Of a stretch of DNA of 53,736 nucleotides, positions 34,610 through 43,678 are shown piece after piece (the first letter of the stretch is position 1; every line of letters begins with the position of its first letter). A program made the position numbers and the translations under genes. The stretch comes from Rhodocyclaceae bacterium. GTDB lineage: Bacteria; Pseudomonadota; Gammaproteobacteria; Burkholderiales; Rhodocyclaceae. The notes below the pieces were generated by a model. The model ran no database searches. It was not told where the DNA came from and saw only the letters and a program-made list of their open reading frames with translations. The stretch covers positions 1 to 53,736 of the forward strand of contig JAGRGB010000041.1 of NCBI GenBank assembly GCA_020445745.1, read 5' to 3'.

Positions 34610-36040
34610 TCAGAAGAAACCGAATCCGACCTGGAACAGCTTCTCGACCTTGGCGACCTGTTTCTTCGAGACACAGAACACAATGACGTGATCCTCGGAT
34701 TCGATCACGGTGTCGTGGTGGGCGATCAGCACCTCGCGCTCGGTCTGCAGCATGGGACCCGTTTCGCGCTGGACCAGGCGCTGCTGGCCGGTCTCGCGGA
34801 CGATCGCGCCGATCGTCACGCCATGGGGCAGGTCGATCTCGTCGACGCGGCGACCGACCACCTTCGAAGTCTTGTGATCGCCGTGGGCGACCACCTCGAG
34901 AGCCTCGGCGGCGCCGCGCCGCAAGCTGTGCACGGCGGCGACGTCACCTCGCCGGACATGCGCGAGGAGCGTTCCGATCGACGTGTGGGCCGGCGAGATC
35001 GCGATGTCGATGCGACCGCCGTCCTGCACCAGATCGACATAGCTCTTGCGGTTGATCAGCGCCAGCGTGCGGCGCGCTCCCATCCGCTTGGCCAGCGACG
35101 CCGCCATGATGTTGTCTTCTTCGTCGTTGGTCAGCGCGAGGAACATGTCCATGTCCTCGATGTTCTCGCCTGCCAGCAGATCCTCGTCGGTGGCGTCGCC
35201 CTGCAGCACCAGGGTGTGCTTGAGGTTTACGGCAAGATAGCCGGTGCGGGTCTGGCCGCGTTCGATCACCTTGACTTCGTAGCGGTCCTCGATCGAGCGG
35301 GCCAGGCGGTAGCCGATGTTGCCGCCGCCGGCGATCATGATGCGGCGGATCGGGTTCTCGAGGCGACGCAGCTCGCGCATGACCTCGCGGATCTGGCGCG
35401 TCGGCGCCAGACAGAACACCTCGTCGGCATGCTCGATGACGGTGTCGCCGCTCGGGATGATGGCGTGCTCCTTGCGGTAGATCGCCGCGATGCGGGCCTC
35501 GACCAGCGGCTTGTGCTTGCGCAGCTCGGAAATCGGCAGGCCGACCAGGGGACCGCCGTCGAACGCGCGCACGGCCACCAGGCTGAGTTCGCCACCGGCG
35601 AATTCCAGCACCTGCAGTGCGGTCGGGAAGCGAATCAGCTTGCCGATGTAGTCGGTGACGATCTGCTCCGGGCACAGCGAGAAATCCACCGCGAAGTTGC
35701 TTTCGGTGAGCAGCTCCGGATAGTCCACGTAGTCGGCCGAGCGTAGCCGCGCGATGCGGGTCGGCAGGTTGAATACGGACTTCGCGATCTTGCACGCGCA
35801 CAGGTTGATCTGGTCGGACTGGGTCACTGCGATCAGCAGGTCGGCATCCTCCGCGCCGGCCTGCTGCAGAACTGCAGGCGAAGCGGCGTTGCCGACCACG
35901 GCGCGCAGGTCGTGCTTGTTCTGCATCGCCTGCAGCAGCACCGGGTCGGTGTCCACTACGGTGATGTCGTTTGCCTCGGAGACGAGATTTTCTGCAACCG
36001 AGGAGCCGACCTGGCCGGCCCCGAGAATGATGATCTTCAC
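34610..36040 (-). CDS. trkA: Trk system regulatory NAD-binding subunit TrkA
   Basis: A 476-residue cytoplasmic protein with two RCK halves. Each has a Rossmann motif: GAGQVGSSVAENL at residues 7-19 and GGGNIGYRLARS near 237. The TrkA_C domains follow (around 150-220 and 390-470). It binds NAD(H) or ATP/ADP and gates the TrkH channel. It heads the trkA-trkH-trkH block and lies 107 bases downstream of the NtrX-like gene, an order I recall as common in betaproteobacteria. Length and motifs are normal. Confidence 0.97.
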   Translation of the reverse strand: MKIIILGAGQVGSSVAENLVSEANDITVVDTDPVLLQAMQNKHDLRAVVGNAASPAVLQQAGAEDADLLIAVTQSDQINLCACKIAKSVFNLPTRIARLRSADYVDYPELLTESNFAVDFSLCPEQIVTDYIGKLIRFPTALQVLEFAGGELSLVAVRAFDGGPLVGLPISELRKHKPLVEARIAAIYRKEHAIIPSGDTVIEHADEVFCLAPTRQIREVMRELRRLENPIRRIMIAGGGNIGYRLARSIEDRYEVKVIERGQTRTGYLAVNLKHTLVLQGDATDEDLLAGENIEDMDMFLALTNDEEDNIMAASLAKRMGARRTLALINRKSYVDLVQDGGRIDIAISPAHTSIGTLLAHVRRGDVAAVHSLRRGAAEALEVVAHGDHKTSKVVGRRVDEIDLPHGVTIGAIVRETGQQRLVQRETGPMLQTEREVLIAHHDTVIESEDHVIVFCVSKKQVAKVEKLFQVGFGFF

Positions 36041-36147
36041 GCCGCTATCGTCTTTTGCGCAGGGAACCGCGCGATTCTACGCCGTGTGTGCCGGCATGGG
36101 GAGAAATTGCTGCGATGCACAATTCCATTGGCCGGCCCTGCCCGGCG

Positions 36148-37395
36148 TCAATCCTCGCTCTTGCGGCTGCTGTGCAGGCCGAGCTGCTTCAACTTGCGGT
36201 ACAGGTGGGTGCGCTCGACGCCGGTCTTTTCGGCCAAGCGTGTCATGTTGCCACCCTCCAGCCTCAGATGATGGCGGAAATAGATGCGCTCGAACTCCTC
36301 GCGCGCCTCGCGCAGCGGCAGATCCAGTGACAGCGGCGTACCGTTGTCGGTGGACCGGGTCTCGGCGAGCAGTGCGTTGGCATCGTCGGCGTCGATTTCC
36401 TGGTCCAGACTGGCCATCGCCAGCGACTTCACGGTGGCTCGAAGCTCGGGATAGCCTCCGGGCCATTGATGGGTACGCAGCATGTTCAGCACGGCGCTCG
36501 AAAAACGTCGCATCGGAACCTCGCCGGCCTCGATCAGTTGCTGCAGTATGAGTCCGGCGAGCTCGGGAATGTCGTCCTTGATTTCGGCCAGCCCCGGTAA
36601 CGGCAGGCTGGTTTCGAACAGCCGTTCCACCAGCGTTGGATCCCACCCTTCCGCCAGGAAGGTCTCCCGGCCATGCTCGGTGGCCAGTACCAGGTGCAGC
36701 TTGTAGCGGTCCAGGCGGTCGAGCAGGAAATTCAGATTGACGCGCTGGGCACGGCTGAGCCGCAGCAGCTCGGGTACGAACACGGTGCCGCCGGCGAGGG
36801 CGGTCAATTGGTCGCCGTCGAGCTGTCCGGGCTGGGCCGACAGGTCGAGCCACGCGCCGCTGTTGTTCTGGACACTGCGGGCGGCCAGTTCGGCCAGGCT
36901 GCCGGCCCCGACCTTGAGCAGCAGCGATCGCGAGCCTTCGCTGAGCTGGGACAGCCGGCGGCGAAGGTCGCGCAGCGCGAGGGATCGGGTCAGCGCGGCG
37001 AGCGTGGGATGGTGCGGTGCGCTCGGCATGGCGCGGTGGGCGAGGCCGCGCTTGACCGATGCCAGCAGCTTCTGCAGGGCGATCGGCTTCTCGAGGAAAT
37101 CGAGGGCACCGATACGCGTCGCCTCGACCGCGCTGTCGATCGTGCCGTGACCGGACATCATGATGACCGGCATCTTGAGCTGTCCGTTGGCGGACCACTC
37201 TTTCAGCAGAGAGATACCGTCGGAGTCGGGCATCCATATGTCGAGCAGCACCAGGTCCGGACACAGCTCGTTGCGAATGTTTCGCGCCGTACCGGCATTC
37301 TCGGCGAGCAGCACGTCATGTCCCTCGTCCCGCAGGATCTCGGACAGCAGCTCGCGGATGCCGATTTCATCGTCGACGATCAGGATCTTTGCCAT
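36148..37395 (-). CDS. ntrX: NtrX-like response regulator with degenerate AAA+ domain
   Basis: A 415-residue regulator. The receiver is intact: Asp8-Asp9, Asp52 (LLDIWMPDSDG), MMSGHG and LEKP. A Fis-type helix-turn-helix ends the protein (NMTRLAEKTGVERTHLYRKLKQLGL). The region between (about 130-340) lies where the sigma-54 AAA+ module should be, but the Walker A position reads LLLKVGAGSLAELAA instead of GESGTGKE, and no GAFTGA loop is seen. So it probably cannot hydrolyse ATP or remodel sigma-54 polymerase. It follows ntrY after 16 bases. It may repress or act by dimerisation. Confidence 0.88.
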   Translation of the reverse strand: MAKILIVDDEIGIRELLSEILRDEGHDVLLAENAGTARNIRNELCPDLVLLDIWMPDSDGISLLKEWSANGQLKMPVIMMSGHGTIDSAVEATRIGALDFLEKPIALQKLLASVKRGLAHRAMPSAPHHPTLAALTRSLALRDLRRRLSQLSEGSRSLLLKVGAGSLAELAARSVQNNSGAWLDLSAQPGQLDGDQLTALAGGTVFVPELLRLSRAQRVNLNFLLDRLDRYKLHLVLATEHGRETFLAEGWDPTLVERLFETSLPLPGLAEIKDDIPELAGLILQQLIEAGEVPMRRFSSAVLNMLRTHQWPGGYPELRATVKSLAMASLDQEIDADDANALLAETRSTDNGTPLSLDLPLREAREEFERIYFRHHLRLEGGNMTRLAEKTGVERTHLYRKLKQLGLHSSRKSED

Positions 37396-37411
37396 GGTTT
37401 GTTAGCACCTG

Positions 37412-39574
37412 TCAGTTTCTTTCCGTACGCAGCCTGACGCGGACTTCGGCGCCGCCGGCCTCGCGATTGGTGATGCGGATGTCGCCGCCGTGCTCGTCGA
37501 TGATCTTCTTGACGATCGCCAGTCCAAGACCAGAACCGTGGGTTCGGGTCGTGAAGTAGGGTTCGAGCGCCCGGGGCAGGACGTCGGGGGGGAAGCCAGC
37601 ACCATTGTCGCGCACCACGAGGGCGACTCGGGTGCCTGACTGCCGGGTGATGATCTCGACCGAGGGCGAAGGGTTGCCGTTGTCGGAGCGGACCGCATCT
37701 TCGGCATTCTGCAGCAGATTGTGGATCACCTGGCGCAGCTGGCCGGCGTCTCCCAGCACCGCCGGCAGCTTGTTGCCCAGCTGTGCGCGGACGCGAACCG
37801 GCGACGCCTCGTAAAGGGCGGCGACTTCCCGCACCAGCTGGTTGAGATCGAGTGGCGAGAGCACCGGCGCCGGCAGCTTGGCATAGTCGCGGAAGGCGTT
37901 GACCAGATTTTTCATCGCCTCGACCTGGCTGACGATGGTGCGGCACGAGCGTGCCAGCATTGCCCGGTTGTCGTCGTCGAGGTGCCGTGAAAGCTTGTGC
38001 TCGAGTCGCTCGGCCGACAGCTGGATCGGGGTCAGCGGGTTCTTGATCTCGTGGGCAACGCGGCGGGCGACCTCGGCCCAGGCGGCAGTGCGCTGGGCAG
38101 AGATGAGGTGGGAGATGTCGTCGAAGACGACCACGAAGCCGCCTCCCGAACTCTCAGGCAGGCGGGAGCCGTGTATCAGCAAGGTCTGGGGCAGACCCTG
38201 CTCACTGGTCATTTCGACCTGGGTGTTCCAGTCGGCGTCGTTCTCCGCGAAGCCTCGGAGCACGGCCTCGCGGAATTCGTCGTGTCGCGGCCAGTCGCTG
38301 AGCTGGACCGACTCCATTCCGATCAGCTCGTCGGAGAGGATGCTGGTGGCACCGGCGTTGGCGGCTCGCAGCGTGCCGTTTGGGTCGAACGCGAGGACGC
38401 CGGCCGACAGGTTCGCGAGCACGCTTTCGAGATAGGCCCGTGCGCCCTCCACCGCCATGCGGTTACGTTCCGCCTGGCCGCGGGCCTCATCCAGCTGGCG
38501 GGTCATCTGGCTGAAGCTCTGGGTCAGTACGCCCAGTTCGTCGCGGGCCGGGAGTGCGCGTCGGGGCGAGAAATCCCCTTGGGCGACGGCCTGGGTGCCT
38601 TCGGCGAGCAGGCGCAGCGGCGCCGCGAGGCGGCGCGCCAGAACCACCGCCACCGCCATTGCCGCAAACAGCGCGAGCAACAGGGTCAGGGTCAGGGTCA
38701 TCGTGAAGATCTGCTTGAGGCCCTCGCGTCCCAGCGACAGCTGCTGGTAGTCCTGGAATGCTTCCTGCACGTTGTCGGCGTGGCGGGCAATGGTGTCGGG
38801 CACCGCCTGCACGGCCTGGAGGTAGACCGGGTCGGCGAGCAACTGGCGCACCGGCAGCGCCACCACGACGCGCAATTGGAGGCGGCCGTCGGGAAGGCCT
38901 TCGATCTGTCGCAAGCCCTGGTTGTCGCGCAGGTTGCGCAGCGTTACCGGGTCCGGGCTTTCCCGCGGGAGTACACCGGCGGTCGGATCGATGTCGGCGG
39001 ATGACGCTGCGAGCAGCTGACCGGAGGCGGTGAACACGGTCGCCTGGTCCGCAGGAATCTCCTCGCGCAGGCGGTTCAATCGTCCGAGATGCATGCCCTC
39101 GGCGTCGGCCAGCCCAAGGGCCGTGAGGTGGGTCTTTTCCTCGAGTTGGTCGAGCAGGTAGTCGAAGGCACTCTGACCGAGGGCGAGTCCGCCCTCGAGG
39201 GCCGCGTCGACGCGCACGTCGAACCAGGACTCGATGCTACGTACCGCGAACTGCATCGACACCGCGTAGATCAGCGCCCCCGGCAGGATGGCCATCGCCG
39301 CGAACATCAGCAGCAGGCGCAGCTTTAGCCGCGATCCGAACTGGGAGGCGCGCCGCTCGTGCCAGGCCTTGCGCAACTGGTAGGCGACGGTGCCGCCGAG
39401 CAGTACGACCAGTACCCCGTTGGCGGCCAGCAGCAGCGGATAGTTGCGCGCGAACAGCGAGGTGTTGGCACTGGCCGATGCGAGCAGGAACAGCAGGACG
39501 CCAGCCAGCGCCGCCACCGCTGCGAGGGCGATCGCCTTTACGGCACGGCGGGAGCGGTTGCTAGGAAGGTCCAT
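37412..39574 (-). CDS. ntrY: NtrY-like sensor histidine kinase
   Basis: A 720-residue membrane kinase: three N-terminal helices (about 13-35, 43-65, 88-110), a periplasmic or membrane-proximal domain to about 290, a helix with MTLTLTLLLALFAAMAVAVVLA, HAMP, a PAS domain near 380-480, then the H box ARRVAHEIKNPLTPIQLSAE. The ATPase domain has NLLQNAEDAV, DNGAGFP and GSGLGLAIVKKI. The HEIKNPLTPIQ form is the NtrY signature. It probably phosphorylates the NtrX-like protein encoded 16 bases downstream. Its start overlaps the DUF4390 gene by 37 bases, so the genes are co-transcribed. Confidence 0.94.
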   Translation of the reverse strand: MDLPSNRSRRAVKAIALAAVAALAGVLLFLLASASANTSLFARNYPLLLAANGVLVVLLGGTVAYQLRKAWHERRASQFGSRLKLRLLLMFAAMAILPGALIYAVSMQFAVRSIESWFDVRVDAALEGGLALGQSAFDYLLDQLEEKTHLTALGLADAEGMHLGRLNRLREEIPADQATVFTASGQLLAASSADIDPTAGVLPRESPDPVTLRNLRDNQGLRQIEGLPDGRLQLRVVVALPVRQLLADPVYLQAVQAVPDTIARHADNVQEAFQDYQQLSLGREGLKQIFTMTLTLTLLLALFAAMAVAVVLARRLAAPLRLLAEGTQAVAQGDFSPRRALPARDELGVLTQSFSQMTRQLDEARGQAERNRMAVEGARAYLESVLANLSAGVLAFDPNGTLRAANAGATSILSDELIGMESVQLSDWPRHDEFREAVLRGFAENDADWNTQVEMTSEQGLPQTLLIHGSRLPESSGGGFVVVFDDISHLISAQRTAAWAEVARRVAHEIKNPLTPIQLSAERLEHKLSRHLDDDNRAMLARSCRTIVSQVEAMKNLVNAFRDYAKLPAPVLSPLDLNQLVREVAALYEASPVRVRAQLGNKLPAVLGDAGQLRQVIHNLLQNAEDAVRSDNGNPSPSVEIITRQSGTRVALVVRDNGAGFPPDVLPRALEPYFTTRTHGSGLGLAIVKKIIDEHGGDIRITNREAGGAEVRVRLRTERN

Positions 39575-40119
39575 TGCAGCCAGTCTGTTTCAAGCGTCCA
39601 ATCGCTGCTGCCCAGGGCGGTGACCTGGAAGGGCTTGGGCAGTTGCGAGGTGTCGAGCTGGAAGCGCAGCGAGACGTCGTAGGATGTCCCCGGCTTGAGC
39701 CGGGCACGGGGGATGATTGTCCAGCCGCGTACGCGGCGAAGCGGTTGCAGGGCTTCTTCGAGGCTGTCGAAATTCTGATGGAGGCTACCGAGCGTGAGGC
39801 GATAGCTGCGCGTCAGCGGGTGATAGGACAGGCGGTAGGTGCGCACCCTGCGCACGATTTCCTCGTCGATCCAGTACCAGCGGTCGCGGGTGATTTCGAC
39901 CTCGAGAACGAGGTACAGGGCGACACCACGCTGCACGGCATCCTCGAGGCGCTCATTGAATTCGAAATGGATGTCCGCTTCGAGGACATAGGAATCGTCC
40001 TTGGCCTGCATCGCGGCATAACCGAATCGCGCGTCTCGTGCGTGGACGTTTGCCGGGGCGAGCAGTGCGCCGAGTGCGAGCAACAGGCCGAGCGCCACGG
40101 CGAATGCCGAGTCACGCAT
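39538..40119 (-). CDS. DUF4390 domain-containing exported protein
   Basis: A 193-residue protein with a signal peptide (FAVALGLLLALGALLAPANVHA) and a DUF4390 body starting at about residue 35: beta-rich, with FEFNERLEDAVQRGVALYLVLEVEITRDRWYW and YRLSYHPLTRSYRLTLG. The family lies between rsmB and the ntrY kinase gene in many proteobacteria; its function is unknown, and its position suggests that it helps the kinase sense an envelope signal. The ATG at 40119 overlaps the rsmB stop by 8 bases. The 3' end overlaps ntrY by 37 bases. Confidence 0.9.
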   Translation of the reverse strand: MRDSAFAVALGLLLALGALLAPANVHARDARFGYAAMQAKDDSYVLEADIHFEFNERLEDAVQRGVALYLVLEVEITRDRWYWIDEEIVRRVRTYRLSYHPLTRSYRLTLGSLHQNFDSLEEALQPLRRVRGWTIIPRARLKPGTSYDVSLRFQLDTSQLPKPFQVTALGSSDWTLETDWLQWTFLATAPAVP

Positions 40120-41443
40120 TTTTCGTGAAAAGCGCAAGGAAGAACCCGTCATGGTGGGCACAGGGCAGAAGTTGGCGGTGCGGCCTGCCTTCGATGGGCA
40201 GCGCCTCGGCATCGGCGTGGCGCTGGCGGAAATCCTCGACCTGGAGGATGTTCTCGGCAGCAAATATCGAGCATGTGACGTAAAGCATTTTGCCACCCGG
40301 CGCCAGGGTCTGCCAAAGGCGATCGAGGATCGCGGCCTGCTGCCCGGCAAAGCCGGCAATGTCCTGGGGGCGGCGCAGCCACTTGATGTCGGGATGACGG
40401 CGGACGACGCCACTGGCGGAACAGGGCACGTCGGCGAGAATGCGCTGGTACGGGCGGCCATCCCACCAGGCATCGAGTTCGCGGCAATCCGCGACACGCA
40501 GCTCGGCCTCGAGGCCCAGGCGCTGGAGATTCTGTGCGATGCGGGGCATCCGCTCGGGCGACGAGTCGAGGGCGGTCAGCGACACATCCGCCAGTTCGAG
40601 GATATGGGCCGTCTTGCCGCCCGGGGCGGCGCAGGCGTCGAGGACGCGCTGGCCCGGTGCAAGGTCCATCAGATAGGCAGCCTGCTGGGCGCCGGGATCC
40701 TGGATCGAGCAGAGGCCGGCCGTGAAGCCTGGGATTTGGTCGACCGGGCGTGGTGCGGGCAGCCAGAGCGATTCCCGACCGAGGGGCGTGGCCTCGATGC
40801 CGGCCTCGGCGAGGGCACTGAGCATGCTCGGCACATCGCTTCGCCGGCGGTTGATGCGGAGTGCCATCGGTGGGCGGTCATTGCCGGCTTCGAGGATCTC
40901 GCGCCAGTGCGCCGGTTGTTCGTGGCGCAAGCGGTCTATCCACCAGGCCGGGTGTCGATGGCTGGCCTCATCGGTTCGGGCCGCTAGCCCGGCCAGCTCT
41001 TCGCGGCGGCGTAGATAGCTGCGCAGGACACCATTGACTAGGCCTGTGAGGCGGCCGTGGTGCATCGTGCCTGCGGCCGCGACTGCCTGATCGACGAGCG
41101 TATGCGCTTGCTGGGGGCGGGCGTCGAGGCGGTGGCGGGCGGCGAGCAGCAGGGAATAGACGGGTTCCGGCGGTTCGCTGCGGAGGAGCGGCGCGAGGAG
41201 CGCGGCGCCGAGGGCGTGGTCGCGCAGCGTACCGTAGGTAATGTCCTGGATGGCCGGGCGCTGTCGGTCGAAGGACGGATCGGCGAGCGCAGCGAGATTG
41301 GCGAATCCTTGGGTCAGGGTGTGGCCACTGCGGACGGCGGCGATCAGGCGGGCACAGTGACAGAGCGCGTAGGCGAGACTGTCGGGCGGGGGCGGCGCTG
41401 GCCGTGGGGCAGTTCGGGCGGTCGATCGTCGTGGCTGGGTCAT
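40112..41443 (-). CDS. rsmB: 16S rRNA (cytosine-967 C5) methyltransferase RsmB
   Basis: A 443-residue protein. The N-terminal NusB-like RNA-binding domain (about 20-160) is followed by the SAM methyltransferase with motif I DACAAPGGKTAHILEL and the catalytic cysteine in ADVPCSASGVVRRHPDIKW. VTCSIFAAEN gives the second conserved cysteine. It methylates C967 in the small rRNA. The N-terminus carries a basic, threonine/arginine-rich tail that may start a few residues later. speE ends 32 bases upstream, so rsmB may be read with the polyamine genes. Confidence 0.96.
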   Translation of the reverse strand: MTQPRRSTARTAPRPAPPPPDSLAYALCHCARLIAAVRSGHTLTQGFANLAALADPSFDRQRPAIQDITYGTLRDHALGAALLAPLLRSEPPEPVYSLLLAARHRLDARPQQAHTLVDQAVAAAGTMHHGRLTGLVNGVLRSYLRRREELAGLAARTDEASHRHPAWWIDRLRHEQPAHWREILEAGNDRPPMALRINRRRSDVPSMLSALAEAGIEATPLGRESLWLPAPRPVDQIPGFTAGLCSIQDPGAQQAAYLMDLAPGQRVLDACAAPGGKTAHILELADVSLTALDSSPERMPRIAQNLQRLGLEAELRVADCRELDAWWDGRPYQRILADVPCSASGVVRRHPDIKWLRRPQDIAGFAGQQAAILDRLWQTLAPGGKMLYVTCSIFAAENILQVEDFRQRHADAEALPIEGRPHRQLLPCAHHDGFFLALFTKNA

Positions 41444-41475
41444 GGCAGCGGCGCCTGCATGTGGCGGCTGCAGTG

Positions 41476-42345
41476 TCAGCGCCGGAGCAGATCGCTGAGG
41501 TAGTTGGGCAGGGCCTGCACCGCCTGATGCGTCGCACCATTGTAGTACTGAAGGTGGCCGATGCCGCGCGCGGAAATACGCTGATCCACTTGCGCCGGAT
41601 GGACCTGTGCGGGGTGGAGACGGTCGGAGGCACAGGCCATCCCCCAGAGCGCACCGTAGAGGGGAATATGGACGAAATACGGAGTCACGTCGGCGAAGAC
41701 CCTGGCGAGGTCCTCGACGTGCTTGCGGACGCGCTGTGGCTGGAAGAAGGGTGCGCCGATGTGCAGGCTAAGGCCGCCCTGGTCCGTCAGCAGGGCCTTG
41801 CAGTCGGCGAAGAAGCGGGGGCTGTAGAGTTCGGCCGCGGGTCCGATTGGATCGGTGAGATCGAGGGCGATCAGGTCGAATTTTTCCGCGGCAGCTGGGG
41901 CCGTGTTGCGGACGTAGTCGAGCCCGTCGCAGACGCGGAGCTCGAGCCGTGGGTCATCGAGGGCACCGCGATGGATGTTCGTGAAATGGCTGCGGGCGAG
42001 ATCGACGACCTTGCCATCGATCTCGACGAGGACGACCCGCTCCATCGTCGGGTGCTTCAGCAATTCTTCGGCCGATCCGCCATCGCCTCCACCGATGACC
42101 AGGGCACTGGCGGGTGACGGATGGGTCATCGCCGGCAACTGGATCAGGTTCTCGTGATAGAAGAATTCGTCACGCTCGGAGGTCATGAAATAGCCGTCGA
42201 GGCGAAACAGCTTGCCAAGCAGCGGGCTCTCCCAGACCTCGTAGCGCTGGAACGGAGTCTCGCCGGCTTCGAGGAGGCGGCCACAGTCGAAGTAGAACCC
42301 GGCCGCGTCGTGAAGGGCTTCGTCGATTCGGTGCGCGGATTTCAT
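41476..42345 (-). CDS. speE: Spermidine synthase (polyamine aminopropyltransferase)
   Basis: A 289-residue enzyme that transfers aminopropyl from decarboxylated SAM to putrescine. It has the N-terminal beta domain YEVWESPLLGKLFRLDG, the SAM loop VIGGGDGGSAEELLKH and the catalytic region ALDLTDPIGPA. Near residue 245 it contains a direct repeat, HPAQVHPAQV, whose two copies use different codons at every position. Its ATG overlaps the speD stop by 4 bases, so both polyamine enzymes are co-translated. Confidence 0.96.
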   Translation of the reverse strand: MKSAHRIDEALHDAAGFYFDCGRLLEAGETPFQRYEVWESPLLGKLFRLDGYFMTSERDEFFYHENLIQLPAMTHPSPASALVIGGGDGGSAEELLKHPTMERVVLVEIDGKVVDLARSHFTNIHRGALDDPRLELRVCDGLDYVRNTAPAAAEKFDLIALDLTDPIGPAAELYSPRFFADCKALLTDQGGLSLHIGAPFFQPQRVRKHVEDLARVFADVTPYFVHIPLYGALWGMACASDRLHPAQVHPAQVDQRISARGIGHLQYYNGATHQAVQALPNYLSDLLRR

Positions 42346-42728
42346 GCGGCCGCGAGGATCTTTCCCCGTACCAGTTGATGGTGGACGGATTCGGCCGGGG
42401 CGAGGGTTTCGTGGAGTCGGCGAAAGAGTTGGCGGGCCAGGTCGCCGTTGTCACGGCTGAAATTGCAGACGTAGATGTCCAATGTGACGCTGCCCGTCTC
42501 TGGCCAAGTATGGATGGCCAGGTGCGATTCGGCGAGTACTACGGTCCCGGTGACGCCTGCCTTTTGGCCGTCGTCGTGGGTGAACTGGTAGAAGTAGCTG
42601 CCGAGCGGTGTTAGGCCGGCGGTTGCGCATTCGCTGACGCACAGGGCTTCGAGCGTTTCGCGATCGACCAATAGCTGCTCGCTGCACTGACAGCGGTACA
42701 TGTCCGCGATCAGGTGAAGCCCGTTCAT
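42342..42728 (-). CDS. speD: S-adenosylmethionine decarboxylase proenzyme
   Basis: A 128-residue pyruvoyl enzyme precursor of the short bacterial type. The self-cleavage site is Glu67-Ser68 in VVLAESHLAIHTWPE; the new N-terminal serine becomes the pyruvoyl group. It makes decarboxylated SAM for speE, whose start it overlaps. The ATG at 42728 is chosen because AAGGAG sits 8 bases upstream; an ATG at 42734 and a GTG at 42737 are too close to it. Confidence 0.96.
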   Translation of the reverse strand: MNGLHLIADMYRCQCSEQLLVDRETLEALCVSECATAGLTPLGSYFYQFTHDDGQKAGVTGTVVLAESHLAIHTWPETGSVTLDIYVCNFSRDNGDLARQLFRRLHETLAPAESVHHQLVRGKILAAA

Positions 42729-42769
42729 TCGCATCACTCCTTAAACGGCGGCTTTCGGGAAAAACGCGC

Positions 42770-42775
42770 ATTATA
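42770..42775 (-). promoter_or_regulatory. Candidate -10 box (TATAAT) of the speD operon
   Basis: The minus strand reads a perfect TATAAT about 42 bases before the speD start. No good -35 hexamer lies at 16-18 bases. It would drive speD-speE and possibly the genes behind them. Confidence 0.5.
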
Positions 42776-42857
42776 TCAAGATGCTCTGGCGCAGCGGGAT
42801 TGGCCGGGCGCATGTATCCGCGCCCATGATCTGCTGGGCATTGGGTTCGTGGCGTCA

Positions 42858-42871
42858 GTTTCACGTGAAAC
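42858..42871. other. parS site (ParB-binding centromere)
   Basis: The 14-base perfect palindrome GTTTCACGTGAAAC is the core of the bacterial chromosomal parS consensus (TGTTTCACGTGAAACA). It lies 7 bases beyond the 3' end of the TauE/SafE pseudogene, in the gap before speD. Confidence 0.85.
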
Positions 42872-42877
42872 GTCGAT

Positions 42878-43662
42878 TCAGGCCGTGACGATGTCCCAGC
42901 CCAACCTGGCGATCAGCAGCGAGACCACAATCAGGAAGATTCGTCGAACAAAGGTGCTGCCATGTTTCAGCGCGAGACGGCTGCCAAACACCGCGCCAGC
43001 AAGGTTCGCCACGGCCATCAGCAGCGCTGCTGGCCAGATCACGGCGCCGTTGGCGGTGAAATACAGGATGGCTGCGAGATTCGTCGCGGCATTGGTGAGC
43101 TTGGCGGTCGCGGATGCCCGGAGGAAGTCCATGCCTAGAAAGTGGACGAAGGCAAAATCAGGAAGCTGCCCGTACCCGGCCCGAAGAAGCCGTCATAGAA
43201 TCCGAGTGCCGCCGTGATCGTGGCGGCCAGTCGGGCGTTGGCGTGAACGCCAGGCCGAGGCGGCCGGTGGGCCAGACCAAAATCCTTCTTGCGGAATGTG
43301 TAGACAGCCACTGCCGCCAGCAGGAGCAAGACGACGGGTCGCACCAGATCTGGTGGGAAGAACGCAACGGAGCGGGCGCCCAGCCAGGAACATGCGAAGG
43401 CCGTGGAAACGGCGGGTAGGACGACGTGCCAGTCGATCGGGATGCGTCTGCCGTACTGGATCGCTGCGCTGCTGGTGCCGATGACGCTCGCGAGCTTGTT
43501 GGTTCCCAGCAGGCTTGGGTGCGGGCTATCCGGGAGCAGGTTGAACAACAGGGGAATCTGAACAAGACCCCCGCCACCGACAACGGCGTCAACGAAGCCC
43601 GCAAAGCTGGCGCCGATGGCGAGCATGGCGAGGAGATTGAAATCGAGGCCTAGCTCGCTCAA
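42878..43662 (-). pseudogene. TauE/SafE (TSUP) family permease, broken by a one-base frameshift
   Basis: Two leftward frames, 43135-43662 (175 residues) and 42878-43132 (84 residues), together give one normal TSUP permease of about 260 residues. The first ends FYDGFFGPGTGSFLI and runs into a stop; in the other frame the text continues AFVHFLGMDFLRASATAKLTN, as in intact members. Adding one base to the run of four A (plus strand, 43154-43157) restores the frame, so the lesion is a one-base loss in a homopolymer. Family members export or import sulfite, sulfonates or other organic anions. It may be a real pseudogene, a phase-variable gene or a sequencing error. Stop codons otherwise are absent. 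Confidence 0.85.
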
Positions 43663-43678
43663 GCCGCTCGTCCGCCGT

